From Adlercreutzia mucosicola DSM 19490 (GTDB taxonomy: Bacteria > Actinomycetota > Coriobacteriia > Coriobacteriales > Eggerthellaceae): 64,000 nucleotides of DNA. Where the stretch lies: the NCBI RefSeq assembly GCF_000422625.1, contig NZ_AUGK01000003.1:258813-322812 (forward strand), read 5' to 3'. The position numbers and the translations under genes were made by a program. This document shows, piece after piece, positions 34,281 to 41,810 of this stretch (position 1 is the first letter of the stretch; the number at the start of each line of letters is the position of its first letter). The notes under the pieces were generated by a model that ran no database searches, was not told where the DNA came from, and saw only the letters and a list, made by a program, of their open reading frames with translations.

Positions 34281-34609
34281 TGACGCGCCAAGGAATGCAC
34301 TACCGTTGCGGCAACTGCGGGCACCACGCCGTCATGTGGCTCGACGACACGCTTGAGACCCATGACGAGAACCACAAGCCCGTGCCATTCACGATCTCAT
34401 GCCCGAACTGCGCACCCGGTTTCATGACTCATGTAGATTGGCACGAGGACATCCACCTTCACGAGCCGATGCCCCTGACCGAGGACATGAACCGCTTCGA
34501 GAACCGAGAGAACTGCGAGTGCGGATGTCCGGTGTTCGCTGGTCACGTCATCCCTACAGAGGGAGAGCTTAATAACACCATCCAAGAGATATTTGGAGGT
34601 GGGCTGTGA
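34277..34609 (+). CDS. Zinc-ribbon phage protein (110 aa)
   Basis: It contains YRCGNCGHHAVMW, SCPNCAPG and CECGCPVF, three Cys clusters of likely zinc-binding type, with a His-rich segment HVDWHEDIHLHEP. Function unknown. GGAGGTGATGCAGC precedes the ATG. Confidence 0.75.
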   Translation: MMTRQGMHYRCGNCGHHAVMWLDDTLETHDENHKPVPFTISCPNCAPGFMTHVDWHEDIHLHEPMPLTEDMNRFENRENCECGCPVFAGHVIPTEGELNNTIQEIFGGGL

Positions 34610-34890
34610 GCAACATCTACCGCATCAACAAGGCCGGTATCTACGGTATAGGCCACTACGGTGTGTTCGAGACCCGCATCATGATCGGACAACCCGATAC
34701 CTGTGGGAGCATCAAACTGACACCCGAGAAGTTGAAGGAAGTCCTCGACTGCCTACACATCGACTGGGAAGACGGCGGTTTCATCAACGACCTGCTCAAT
34801 GGGCAGATGGTCTCGATTACCACTGATGACGACGGCTACTTCATTTCCATAGGTGACCCCTATGGAAACAAGGTGGTGATGCTTCCATGA
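34606..34890 (+). CDS. Small phage protein (94 aa)
   Basis: The GTG start at 34606 overlaps the previous stop and follows GGAGGTGGGC. The protein is soluble and beta-rich (GIYGIGHYGVFETRIMIG, DDDGYFISIGDPYGNKV). No family is recognised. Confidence 0.72.
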   Translation: MSNIYRINKAGIYGIGHYGVFETRIMIGQPDTCGSIKLTPEKLKEVLDCLHIDWEDGGFINDLLNGQMVSITTDDDGYFISIGDPYGNKVVMLP

Positions 34891-35539
34891 AAGTAGTGGA
34901 GCTTTTCGCCGGTACCCGCTCCATCGATCGAGCCTTCGAGCGTCGAGGACATGAGGTACTTTCCGTAGACTGGGACGATCGCTTCGAGGACATCGACCTG
35001 AACGCCGACGTGCTTGAGATCACCTATCGTGACATCCTAGACCTCATCGGCAAGCCCGATGTCATCTGGGCGTCCCCGGACTGCACGACCTACAGCATCG
35101 CTGCCATCAGCCATCACCGCAAGCGCGAGGATCACGGCAATCTCGCAGGAGTCAGCGATTACGCGAGGATTTGCGATCGTGTGAACCTCCACATGCACAA
35201 CCTCATCATGATGCTGATCCCCCCCCCATTTGGTTCATTGAGAACCCGCGCGGTGGCATGAGGAAGATGGACTTCATGCGCGGCTTAGAGCGTTACACGC
35301 TTACCTACTGCCAATACGGCGACACGCGTATGAAGCCCACCGACATTTGGACTAACCATCCCAATCCGAAGTTCCTTCCACCGTGCAAGAACGGCGACCC
35401 ATGCCACGTATCGGCACCGAGAGGAGCTAAGACGGGCACACAGGGACTCAAGGGATTGGTGGAGCGAAGCCGCATCCCGGAAGCCCTGTGCGAACACATA
35501 GTAGACACCTGCGAGGAGCAGCTGTCCTTTAGGAAGTGA
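34887..35539 (+). pseudogene. C5-cytosine DNA methyltransferase interrupted by a frameshift at a C9 tract
   Basis: The first 110 residues give the AdoMet-binding motif VELFAGTRSIDRAFE and the PC-type motif ASPDCTTYSIAAISHHR. At the run of nine C (35219-35227) the frame ends after IPPPFGSLRTRAVA. The continuation is in the other frame: WFIENPRGGMRKMD (ENV-type motif), then TGTQGLKGLVERSRIP and ALCEHIVDTC (C-terminal motifs), ending at 35539. One extra C or two fewer would restore a protein of about 217 residues. It could be a sequencing error, a phase-variable tract, slippage, or a real pseudogene. Such phage enzymes usually protect DNA from restriction. Confidence 0.8.
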
Positions 35540-35544
35540 TTTCT

Positions 35545-35841
35545 ATGAACCATTGCGCGAGCGTTGCGGAAGACCCCGTTGCAGCGCCGAGACACTATAG
35601 GGGTGATGGCACTATCGAATGCATGGATGCGTTGCAGTCGATGATGAACAGCGTCTACTGCGTCCAGCCGCAGGCTAACGGCGGTAAAGCCAAGAACATT
35701 CCCCCGACAGGTTTCTACTGGTGGGGCTGCGCGTTCAAGTACCTCTGGCGCTGGATTTGGAAGAACGGCGTTCAGGACTTGAGGAAGTGCCGCCAGTGCA
35801 TCGACTACCTCATCGACATCATGGAGGTGGACGATGAGTAG
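35545..35841 (+). CDS. DUF3310-family phage protein
   Basis: The 98-residue protein has the DUF3310 pattern: PRHYRGDGTIECMDALQSM and FYWWGCAFKYLWRWIWKNG, then DLRKCRQCIDYLID. The family is widespread in phages and is sometimes labelled as a nucleotide kinase, though the function is not established. The ATG at 35545 follows AGGAAG. Confidence 0.85.
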   Translation: MNHCASVAEDPVAAPRHYRGDGTIECMDALQSMMNSVYCVQPQANGGKAKNIPPTGFYWWGCAFKYLWRWIWKNGVQDLRKCRQCIDYLIDIMEVDDE

Positions 35842-36067
35842 CATCGGGCAGATTCTCGACTCGATAAAGGCGGAGGTCGATGAGACCAAAGCGGATTTGG
35901 AGCCTTATGCGCTCGAAGATGCCGAACCACCCAGCGAGATCGAAACCCCTGTTCTCGATGCCCTGCTCGAAGACGTGCGGGACATCATCGAGGGCAGGAA
36001 AGAAGCAAGGAGATACGAGCGCGAGAAGGCGCTCTATGAGAGAAGAATGGCAGGTGATTGGTCATGA
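35834..36067 (+). CDS. Small acidic helical phage protein (77 aa)
   Basis: It starts within the end of the DUF3310 gene after GGAGGTGG. The product is highly charged (LLEDVRDIIEGRKEARRYEREK), probably a coiled coil. No family is recognised. Confidence 0.72.
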   Translation: MSSIGQILDSIKAEVDETKADLEPYALEDAEPPSEIETPVLDALLEDVRDIIEGRKEARRYEREKALYERRMAGDWS

Positions 36068-36288
36068 AGGCTTTCATGGCGATTTTGGTGAGCGTCCTCA
36101 CGACGGTTCTCACCGTGGCTCTGGTTCTCGGCATGTCGTGGGGAGCTGTGCTGCTCATAAGCTGGCTCATCACGTTGTGCTTCGGGCTTGAATGGAGCCT
36201 TCTTATCGGAACGGGCGTGTGGCTGTGCTGCATGCTGATCCGATTCAGCGTGGGCGCTGCCGACGACAAGAAGGGACTCGGGCTATGA
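36064..36288 (+). CDS. Small phage membrane protein (74 aa)
   Basis: The ATG at 36064 overlaps the previous stop. Two hydrophobic helices (AFMAILVSVLTTVLTVALVL and LLIGTGVWLCCMLI region) precede a short charged end. Function unknown. Confidence 0.72.
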   Translation: MKAFMAILVSVLTTVLTVALVLGMSWGAVLLISWLITLCFGLEWSLLIGTGVWLCCMLIRFSVGAADDKKGLGL

Positions 36289-36563
36289 AGAAGCAGCGCA
36301 TCATACCAGAGAAGGTCGTGGAAGAGCGCTTCTGCGACGTTTGCGGCAAGCCAGCCGACGGATGCGGATTCATCGTAGCCCACAGCGTCACCGGCGAGGT
36401 CATCTACGAGAGCAGGGTCGTGGGCGACTACTGCACCGAGCATGCCGACAGACTATTGAGCAATGCCTTGAAGCAGCTTCCCATCCACGAGCGCTACGAC
36501 ACCATCGAGGACGAGGAAGCTGCCGTCAGGGCAGAAATAGAGCTTATCGAGAAGGAGGTCTAA
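36285..36563 (+). CDS. Small phage protein with CxxC motif (92 aa)
   Basis: The ATG at 36285 overlaps the previous stop. It contains RFCDVCGKPADGCGF and YCTEHADRLL, a possible single zinc site, and an acidic C-terminus. No family is recognised. Confidence 0.72.
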   Translation: MKKQRIIPEKVVEERFCDVCGKPADGCGFIVAHSVTGEVIYESRVVGDYCTEHADRLLSNALKQLPIHERYDTIEDEEAAVRAEIELIEKEV

Positions 36564-36565
36564 CA

Positions 36566-36838
36566 ATGAGCGAACTTCTGAGCGCCCTTGTGGCAGCGAT
36601 CATGTTCGGTAGCATCTTCGTATGCGCGACCGTCATCATCTACCACAAGATCAGCTGCACCAACAGACTCCGCATCCGCAAGGTGAACGCAACGATCCCG
36701 AAGATCATCGTCGTGAACGACGCGGAGTTGCTGGAAGCCCTCAACGAGGTGCTTCCCAAGCTGGAAGACGAGCAATCCATGAGCGCCACAACCGAACGGC
36801 TGCGGACGGCCTTATGCAACATCGGAGGTGGGCGATGA
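36566..36838 (+). CDS. Small phage membrane protein (90 aa)
   Basis: The ATG follows AAGGAGG. One N-terminal membrane helix (LLSALVAAIMFGSIFVCATV) precedes a cytosolic part with KIIVVNDAELLEALNEVLPKL. It overlaps the next gene by 4 bases. Function unknown. Confidence 0.7.
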   Translation: MSELLSALVAAIMFGSIFVCATVIIYHKISCTNRLRIRKVNATIPKIIVVNDAELLEALNEVLPKLEDEQSMSATTERLRTALCNIGGGR

Positions 36839-37347
36839 GCTTCTTCAAACGGAAACAGCCCTGCGCCGAGATAGCTCCGGCAGCAGTCGAGGTAATCGCC
36901 CCGCGCTACTCGGGCGAGGAGCTTGAGCGCATGGTCGGCGAGACCTACGAGGAGAAGCTGCGGCTGCAAGCGAAGCTCAAATCTGCGGAAGCGCAACTCG
37001 AAGCCATGGAGAATGTCAAGGCCAAGCTATCGAGCGCCGAGGTCTTCGCAGAGCAGTGCCGCCGCGAACGCGATGCCGAGACCCACAAGCGCGAGCAGGT
37101 CGAGCGCGAGATCAAGGCCGTCGAGCAGGAAAACCAGCGCAGCCGCGACCGGCAGGCCGTGTTGCATACCCAGATCGACAAGTTGGAGCGCAACCACGAA
37201 GCCCGCGACAAAGACGTGCGCAACGATCTCGTCTACGCGATGGCAGACGCCCTCATCTACGAGAACGGCAACTGGTCTAAGAAGCGCGTCTTGGACTTCA
37301 TCGAAGGCTTCCTCGACTACGTTCCGAAGGAGGAAGGAAAGCTATGA
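36835..37347 (+). CDS. Coiled-coil phage protein (170 aa)
   Basis: Residues 25-125 are an almost continuous charged coiled coil (heptads through EEKLRLQAKLKSAEAQLEAM and EIKAVEQENQRSRDRQ). A short folded end follows (ALIYENGNWSKKRVLDFIEG). GGAGGTGGGC precedes the ATG and the helicase gene overlaps its stop. It may be a helicase-loading or structural partner (inference). Confidence 0.75.
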   Translation: MSFFKRKQPCAEIAPAAVEVIAPRYSGEELERMVGETYEEKLRLQAKLKSAEAQLEAMENVKAKLSSAEVFAEQCRRERDAETHKREQVEREIKAVEQENQRSRDRQAVLHTQIDKLERNHEARDKDVRNDLVYAMADALIYENGNWSKKRVLDFIEGFLDYVPKEEGKL

Positions 37348-39014
37348 GCTACGAATTGAAAGACGGCACCGAGGTGACTGGCGACATCGAGCGCGTGATG
37401 CGCACCCTCGACGACATCGACCCTTTGGCCGACGACTCGAAACTGTCGCTGAACAGCGCCGAGACCATCGCCGAGTTCGCCGTCTGGCGCGACGACGTGC
37501 TTTGGTGCCCCGGCATCCGCTCGCTGATCCTGAGCAACGGTCAGGACTCCTTCATCGAGAAGGAAGGCGACGAATACCTCTACCAGCTCATGCAGCGGTT
37601 CAACGAGGGTCGGCGCATGTGGGCTATGAACGAGATAGCGAAGGCCGCTGGCGAGGACAAGGAGCGGCTAGGCTCGGCCAAGGCGTACCTCAAGCACGTC
37701 ACCAAGGCCAACGACGCATCCCAGCTGCGTTCTGCTGTGTCGCTGTTCTGCAAGACCCGCACGATAGCCGCGTCGCAGCTGAACCGCGAGCCTACCGTCA
37801 TCGGCACCGAGGTCGGCGTGGTGGATATGGACATGGGTCGGCTGCTCACCGATATGGAGGGCTACGAGGACGACGCCAAGCGCTGGCACGTCACAAAGTC
37901 CTGCCGTGGCGAGGTTCAGAGCCGCTTCAACCAAGACCCCGCCTACGACGAGCGCTGGGACGAGTTCATCCTTGAGATCATGTGCGGCGACAAGCAGCGA
38001 GCCGACTATCTGCAAAGGGCGCTCGGGTACTCGATGCTGGGCGGCAATCCCGAGGAGGTCATGTTCATCGCCTACGGTGCCACGACCCGAAACGGCAAGG
38101 GCACCCTGCTGAACACGATCGCTTGGGTTCTCGGCGACTACGCCGCGAACATGCCGAGCGACTTCCTCACCCGCACGAAACAGCGAAGCTCGTCGGACGA
38201 CGACGCGCTCGGGGCGCTCGATGGCGTTCGCTTCGTGACCATGAGCGAGCCGACGGCAGGCCGCAAGCTCGACGAAGCGAAGGTGAAGTCGCTCACCGGC
38301 AACGACCCCATCACGGTCGCCCGGAAGTACTGCCCGACGACCACCTTCTACCCGCAGTTCACGATGTGGCTGTCGTGCAACAGGCTCCCGTCGGTGGAGG
38401 ACACCACCGTGTTCACCTCCGGGCGCATCCGCGTAATCCCCTTCGAGCGGCATTTCGAGAAGGCCGAGCAGGACAGCACGTTGAAGAACCGCTTCCGCAC
38501 GAAGGACGGAGCCTACACGGTGCTGACGTGGCTGATCGAGGGCTACGAGAAGTGGAAGCGGAAGGGGCTGGCCGAACCCAAGTCGATCGTGGACGCCACG
38601 GAGATTTGGGCGGGTTCCGGAGGGGACGACTTCCAGAAGTTCGTCGATACCGAGTGCGTCATCGAGACCAGCGCCAAGGAGAAGGTGCGCGACATCTGCG
38701 ACGCTTACAAGCAATGGGCTACCGACAACGACAAGGAGAACCTTACCGACAAGGACATCAAGGCTCGGCTGAAAGACCGCGCCATACCCTCTAGGAAGGG
38801 AGCGAAGGGCTACTTCTATTTCTACGGAATCGCCCTCAAGGAAGCTCCCGAGAAGTCGGGAAAAGAGTCAACCTCAACTCCACCTAAGTCCACCCGAGGT
38901 GGAGCAAGAAGCTCGAAAACGACGCCGAAATCGCCGAAATCGACTAGCAAGCCGACCGTGAAGCTCGGAAAGAAGGTTGAAAAAGGTGGAGTAGGTGGAG
39001 CGAAGGTGGACTAA
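37344..39014 (+). CDS. Phage SF3 helicase (D5/P4-type primase-helicase)
   Basis: The 556-residue protein has a D5_N-like region and an SF3 AAA+ core: YGATTRNGKGTLLNTI (Walker A), VRFVTMSEPTAG (B), VKSLTGNDPITVARKY (B') and TMWLSCNRLPSV (motif C with sensor Asn), followed by GRIRVIPFERHF. It would unwind the phage origin and work with the prim-pol at 31537. The last 75 residues are Ser/Thr/Lys/Pro-rich and low complexity, and the DNA there carries GGTGGA-type repeats continuing into the gap, as if the origin overlaps the gene end. Confidence 0.92.
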   Translation: MSYELKDGTEVTGDIERVMRTLDDIDPLADDSKLSLNSAETIAEFAVWRDDVLWCPGIRSLILSNGQDSFIEKEGDEYLYQLMQRFNEGRRMWAMNEIAKAAGEDKERLGSAKAYLKHVTKANDASQLRSAVSLFCKTRTIAASQLNREPTVIGTEVGVVDMDMGRLLTDMEGYEDDAKRWHVTKSCRGEVQSRFNQDPAYDERWDEFILEIMCGDKQRADYLQRALGYSMLGGNPEEVMFIAYGATTRNGKGTLLNTIAWVLGDYAANMPSDFLTRTKQRSSSDDDALGALDGVRFVTMSEPTAGRKLDEAKVKSLTGNDPITVARKYCPTTTFYPQFTMWLSCNRLPSVEDTTVFTSGRIRVIPFERHFEKAEQDSTLKNRFRTKDGAYTVLTWLIEGYEKWKRKGLAEPKSIVDATEIWAGSGGDDFQKFVDTECVIETSAKEKVRDICDAYKQWATDNDKENLTDKDIKARLKDRAIPSRKGAKGYFYFYGIALKEAPEKSGKESTSTPPKSTRGGARSSKTTPKSPKSTSKPTVKLGKKVEKGGVGGAKVD

Positions 39015-39148
39015 AAGGTGGAGGTAAATCCACGGTTCTATCAGGCAAAGGTGGAGTAGGTGGATATAAGACCTATCTATATATGTGTTTATGGGGTATG
39101 TATAACTTTATAAGCAACATATAAGAAATAGGTCAACCTACTCCACCC
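38982..39148. repeat. Iteron-like repeats and AT-rich segment, candidate phage replication origin
   Basis: The 18-mer AAAGGTGGAGTAGGTGGA occurs at 38982-38999 and 39047-39064. GGTGGA-containing partial copies lie at about 39004 and 39016. An inverted copy (CCTACTCCACCC) lies at 39137-39148. Between them 39065-39130 is strikingly AT-rich for this genome, suiting a DNA-unwinding element. Further copies in both orientations lie inside the helicase gene near 38875-38905. The gap holds no gene. Confidence 0.6.
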
Positions 39149-39169
39149 ACACGAGAACGGAGGTATGGA

Positions 39170-39370
39170 ATGGCTAGAGGGACTTGCGAGTTCTGCGACT
39201 TCTCGTACCTTCACGGCGAGAGCTACGACAGGGAGTGCAGGCACGATCCGCCGGTGTTCGTGTCGGATCAGTACTCCGAGCGTTTCCGCTTTCCCGTCGT
39301 GAAGGACAACGATTGGTGCGGAAGATGGAAGGAGGTGGACGCCGATGGGCGGCAAGGGCAGCGGCGGTAG
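39170..39370 (+). CDS. Small Cys-containing phage protein (66 aa)
   Basis: The ATG follows GGAGGTATGGA. It contains CEFCDFSYLHGESYDREC and a later WCGRW, so a zinc-binding knuckle is likely. It overlaps the small terminase gene by 26 bases. HNH-like neighbours are common here in phages, but this lacks HNH residues. Confidence 0.7.
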   Translation: MARGTCEFCDFSYLHGESYDRECRHDPPVFVSDQYSERFRFPVVKDNDWCGRWKEVDADGRQGQRR

Positions 39371-39917
39371 ACGCAAGGGTGCCGGGAACGGTGCCGAGAA
39401 GGTAGACCCGGATGTGAACCATAGGGTCATACAGTTCACGAAAGAGCTTACCCAGATGGACAAGTGCGACCTCACTGACCCGGAAGCCATCGACGAGAGG
39501 TTCTACGACTTTCTCGCTTTGTGCGACAAGTGGGGCATGAGAGCCGGTGTGGCTTCTTATGCGGCGGCACTTGGTATCAGCAGGCAGCGACTCTGGGACT
39601 TGACCCGGCGCGACTATCAGCAGGTGACTGTCGGGGGCATGAAACTAACTCGGGAATCCCTCGACATTATCAAAAAGCATTACGGTTTTTTGGAAATCAC
39701 GCTCGAAAATCTGATGATGGCCGACAAGGGAAATCCGGTGAAGTACTTCTTCCTCGCCAAGAACCATTTCGGCTACAAGGATCAGTCCGAACACATCAAC
39801 GTGAACATCGACGAGCGGGCTGCGCTTCCGACTGCCGACGAGGTTGCCGCGAAGTACGCTGCGCAGCTGGGCAAGCCCCAACCGGAGGTCGTCTACGAGC
39901 TTCCCGAGGGCGAGTAG
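39345..39917 (+). CDS. terS: Terminase small subunit
   Basis: The 190-residue protein has a Gly/Lys-rich start (GGKGSGGRRKGAGNG), then a helix-turn-helix (GVASYAAALGISRQRLWDL) and helical oligomerisation segments (LENLMMADKGNPVKYFFLAK). These are typical of small terminases that recognise the packaging site. GGAGGTGG precedes the ATG. The large subunit lies 3.3 kb downstream, separated by an unusual island instead of following directly. Confidence 0.85.
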   Translation: MGGKGSGGRRKGAGNGAEKVDPDVNHRVIQFTKELTQMDKCDLTDPEAIDERFYDFLALCDKWGMRAGVASYAAALGISRQRLWDLTRRDYQQVTVGGMKLTRESLDIIKKHYGFLEITLENLMMADKGNPVKYFFLAKNHFGYKDQSEHINVNIDERAALPTADEVAAKYAAQLGKPQPEVVYELPEGE

Positions 39918-39921
39918 CGAA

Positions 39922-39994
39922 CGACTTTCGACTTTCCGACTTCCGGAAACGCAAACGACTTTCGACTTTTGCGCCCCGTGCGACTTTCGACTTT
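39922..39994. repeat. Three copies of CGACTTTCGACTTT
   Basis: Perfect 14-base copies lie at 39922-39935, 39956-39969 and 39981-39994, just after the small terminase stop; each is itself a doubled CGACTTT. A position beside terS makes a packaging-recognition (pac/cos) role possible. Confidence 0.7.
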
Positions 39995-40066
39995 CCGGGC
40001 ATCCGGTAGCAGAAGCCGTGACGGGATCGCGATAGCCGCCGAACAGGCCGAATCAAGGCATGAGAA

Positions 40067-40100
40067 AAGCCCCTGATCCGTTTGGGTCGGGGGCTTTCTT
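40067..40100 (+). terminator. Rho-independent terminator after terS
   Basis: The stem AAGCCCC/GGGGCTT with an inner GATCC/GGGTC pairing is followed by TTCTT. The early transcript probably ends here. Confidence 0.8.
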
Positions 40101-40410
40101 GCGTTTGGGGCTATGTGGGCGCGTGTCGTTTGCCGTTCTCAGCGTCTCAGAGCGTCCACGGGACGCGCAAACACGCGGGGCGTGTACGGGCTAGGGTTTA
40201 GGCTATATCGGGGCTTCTGTACGCTCTGAGACGCTTATATAAGGGTATGCAAACGCGTTATATAGCGCTCTGAGGGCATGCGGCGGCGTATGAGGGGCTA
40301 TAACGCCCCCGGGTGGGCTTAGGTACCAGATGAGCGCGGGCGGGCGTTATACGGGCTTATAACGCGCGAAAAGCCGCCTCGTGTGTAACGGGACGGCTCA
40401 GGGATCAGGC
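40101..40410. other. Gene-free segment with inverted repeats
   Basis: No coding frame looks real here. A perfect 15-bp inverted repeat lies at 40141-40155 (AGCGTCTCAGAGCGT) and 40221-40235. CGTTATA occurs four times in alternating orientation (40256, 40299, 40345, 40358); the last two make the hairpin GCGTTATA-6-TATAACGC at 40344-40365. It may be a packaging, recombination or regulatory site. Confidence 0.6.
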
Positions 40411-40443
40411 CAAAAGAAAAGCCCCGGCGATCCGGGGCGTTTT
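40411..40443. terminator. Bidirectional terminator
   Basis: Stem GCCCCGG/CCGGGGC (40421-40438) with AAAAGAAAA on the left and GTTTT on the right works on both strands. It ends the leftward operon 41428-40444. Confidence 0.85.
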
Positions 40444-40566
40444 CTAGTCCGATATTTTCAGCAGTTGCATAATCAGCAGGACGGGAAAAGCAAAAACGAT
40501 CAGAAGCGCTAGCCCTAAACCTTTTGCCACTGATAGCGCTATATCTGCGCCGGTTTTCTCTTTCAT
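40444..40566 (-). CDS. Small single-pass membrane peptide (40 aa)
   Basis: The ATG at 40566 overlaps the upstream stop (ATGA) and follows AGGGGGTG. The product has a charged start (MKEKTGADIALS) and one strong helix (LALLIVFAFPVLLIMQLL). It is the last gene of the leftward operon and the terminator follows at once. Function unknown. Confidence 0.65.
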   Translation of the reverse strand: MKEKTGADIALSVAKGLGLALLIVFAFPVLLIMQLLKISD

Positions 40567-40769
40567 AGCGCACCCCCTACGGTTACGTTTGCGTTCTTGA
40601 AAAGCTGGGCAACGGTTACGCCCTTTTCAGCCGCGACGGTTGCAAGCCCGTTTTCAGTGATGCAACCGGCATACATGCGCCGCGCATTTTCGAGCGCTTC
40701 GGCTACGTTTTCGCCGGTGCAATGGGCACGAGCGCCCAAAAGTGGAAAAGTGATTATAAATCGTTTCAT
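40563..40769 (-). CDS. Small island protein (68 aa)
   Basis: The start is taken at 40769 after AGGGGGATGCT; the longer frame upstream lacks a site. The product begins MKRFIITFPLLGARAHCTG and contains VAEALENARRMYAGC. No family is recognised. Third gene of the leftward operon. Confidence 0.65.
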   Translation of the reverse strand: MKRFIITFPLLGARAHCTGENVAEALENARRMYAGCITENGLATVAAEKGVTVAQLFKNANVTVGGAL

Positions 40770-40780
40770 AGCATCCCCCT

Positions 40781-41041
40781 TTACCAATACATTTCTACAT
40801 GACACGCCACGCGGTGCGCTATATAGGCGTCGAAGTCCTCGAAGTCGTGTTCTTGGCACATGGTGAGCATTTCGCGCCCGTTTCGATCGTTCAGCGTCAA
40901 AAGTCCCATGTGCGGAGTGGTAGGGGTGAAAATGAAGGCGTTTTCTGCCGTGTATGTGCTGTCGCCTTCCGCGTGGTATTCTATTACGCCCCCGTCCCAG
41001 TCGGTTATAACGGCGTCGCTGATATTTGGTAAAGTTTTCAT
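40781..41041 (-). CDS. Small acidic island protein (86 aa)
   Basis: It contains VITDWDGGVIEYHAEGDSTYTAENAF and CQEHDFEDFDAYIAHRVA. AAAAGGGG precedes the ATG. The acidic, small, DNA-mimic-like character would suit an anti-host-defence or regulatory protein, but that is speculation. No family is recognised. Confidence 0.65.
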   Translation of the reverse strand: MKTLPNISDAVITDWDGGVIEYHAEGDSTYTAENAFIFTPTTPHMGLLTLNDRNGREMLTMCQEHDFEDFDAYIAHRVACHVEMYW

Positions 41042-41065
41042 AATTGCCCCTTTTCTCGTTTGGGT

Positions 41066-41428
41066 TTAGTCGTTTTCTGCTTTCAGCTCGTCGAAGCGCT
41101 CTTCTAATTCATAGCCCACATAACCGAGGGCGATACAACGGGCTATCACGTCGCAGGCTTCCGCGCCCTTCTCGGTCGGGATGCTCTTATAGCCGTATTC
41201 CTCGAAAGCGTCCACGGCTTCCGGGTCGAAGATGATCCCGGCCACATTCTCGGCTGCGGTAGCAGTGCAGAACGTATAAGAGCCGGAGCCGTTGCCGGTT
41301 ACGCTGTCGTCGATGAAAAGCGCTTCGCTCATTTCGTCCCAGTCCTCATAGTCGCTATATTCGGACTCGATAACGTCCAGAGCGTCGGCCTTTACTTGAT
41401 TTTGATACTCTTCCCATGTCATGCTCAT
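41066..41428 (-). CDS. Acidic island protein (120 aa)
   Basis: First gene of the leftward operon, ATG 41428 after GGAAGGA. It is very acidic (IESEYSDYEDWDEMSEALFIDD, shown in part) with a C-terminal helix YELEERFDELKAEND. Many small phage and plasmid accessory proteins look like this; no family is recognised. The codon choice is less GC-rich than the surrounding late genes, suggesting separate acquisition. Confidence 0.7.
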   Translation of the reverse strand: MSMTWEEYQNQVKADALDVIESEYSDYEDWDEMSEALFIDDSVTGNGSGSYTFCTATAAENVAGIIFDPEAVDAFEEYGYKSIPTEKGAEACDVIARCIALGYVGYELEERFDELKAEND

Positions 41429-41496
41429 TTTGGTATCCTTCCCTAGTCTTCGGACGTTGCCCCCGTTGCCTTGATCCGCGCGGGGGCTTTTCTTAT

Positions 41497-41575
41497 ATCA
41501 ACACTTTTGTTGATACACCCTATTATCAATACTTTTGTTGTCTTGTCAACCCAAAATATCAATAATTTTGTTGAT
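41497..41575. promoter_or_regulatory. Array of three palindromic operators
   Basis: ATCAACACTTTTGTTGAT (41497-41514), ATCAATACTTTTGTTGTC (41525-41542) and ATCAATAATTTTGTTGAT (41558-41575) share ATCAA-N7-TTGAT symmetry. A fourth, inverted core AACAAAAGTATTGA lies at 41750-41763 next to the XRE gene promoter. They are likely binding sites of the XRE protein at 41811. Confidence 0.7.
41522..41549 (-). promoter_or_regulatory. Promoter of the leftward island operon
   Basis: On the minus strand TTGACA (41549-41544) and GATAAT (41527-41522) are 16 bases apart, with operator 2 lying across the spacer. Confidence 0.6.
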
Positions 41576-41759
41576 TATTATCTAGGGCGTTTCGCGTTGC
41601 TTTTGCCCCTACCCAAACGCGACGCCGGATTAGCCCCAAACGATCGAAATACCCGGCGGATCATGACACCCGGGCAGTAAATAGGAAACGCGCGATACTA
41701 CTAGGTTAGTGGTTCAAATAGCCAGAAAAATTAAAAGCGAAACAGGATAAACAAAAGTA

Positions 41760-41787
41760 TTGACAACACTATTATTGATGTTATATC
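41760..41787 (+). promoter_or_regulatory. Promoter of the XRE-resolvase operon
   Basis: TTGACA at 41760-41765 and TATATC at 41782-41787 with 16-base spacing; the fourth operator copy overlaps the -35 box. The 41576-41749 stretch before it holds no gene. Confidence 0.5.
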
Positions 41788-41810
41788 CTACCGTCGTCGG
41801 AAGGAATGAC

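Noticed and set aside
39170..39370. HNH endonuclease beside the terminase
   Set aside because: The small protein has Cys pairs but no HNH His-Asn-His arrangement.
40781..41235. Rightward frames opposite the leftward island genes
   Set aside because: The leftward frames have ribosome sites, a promoter and a shared terminator; the rightward ones have none.
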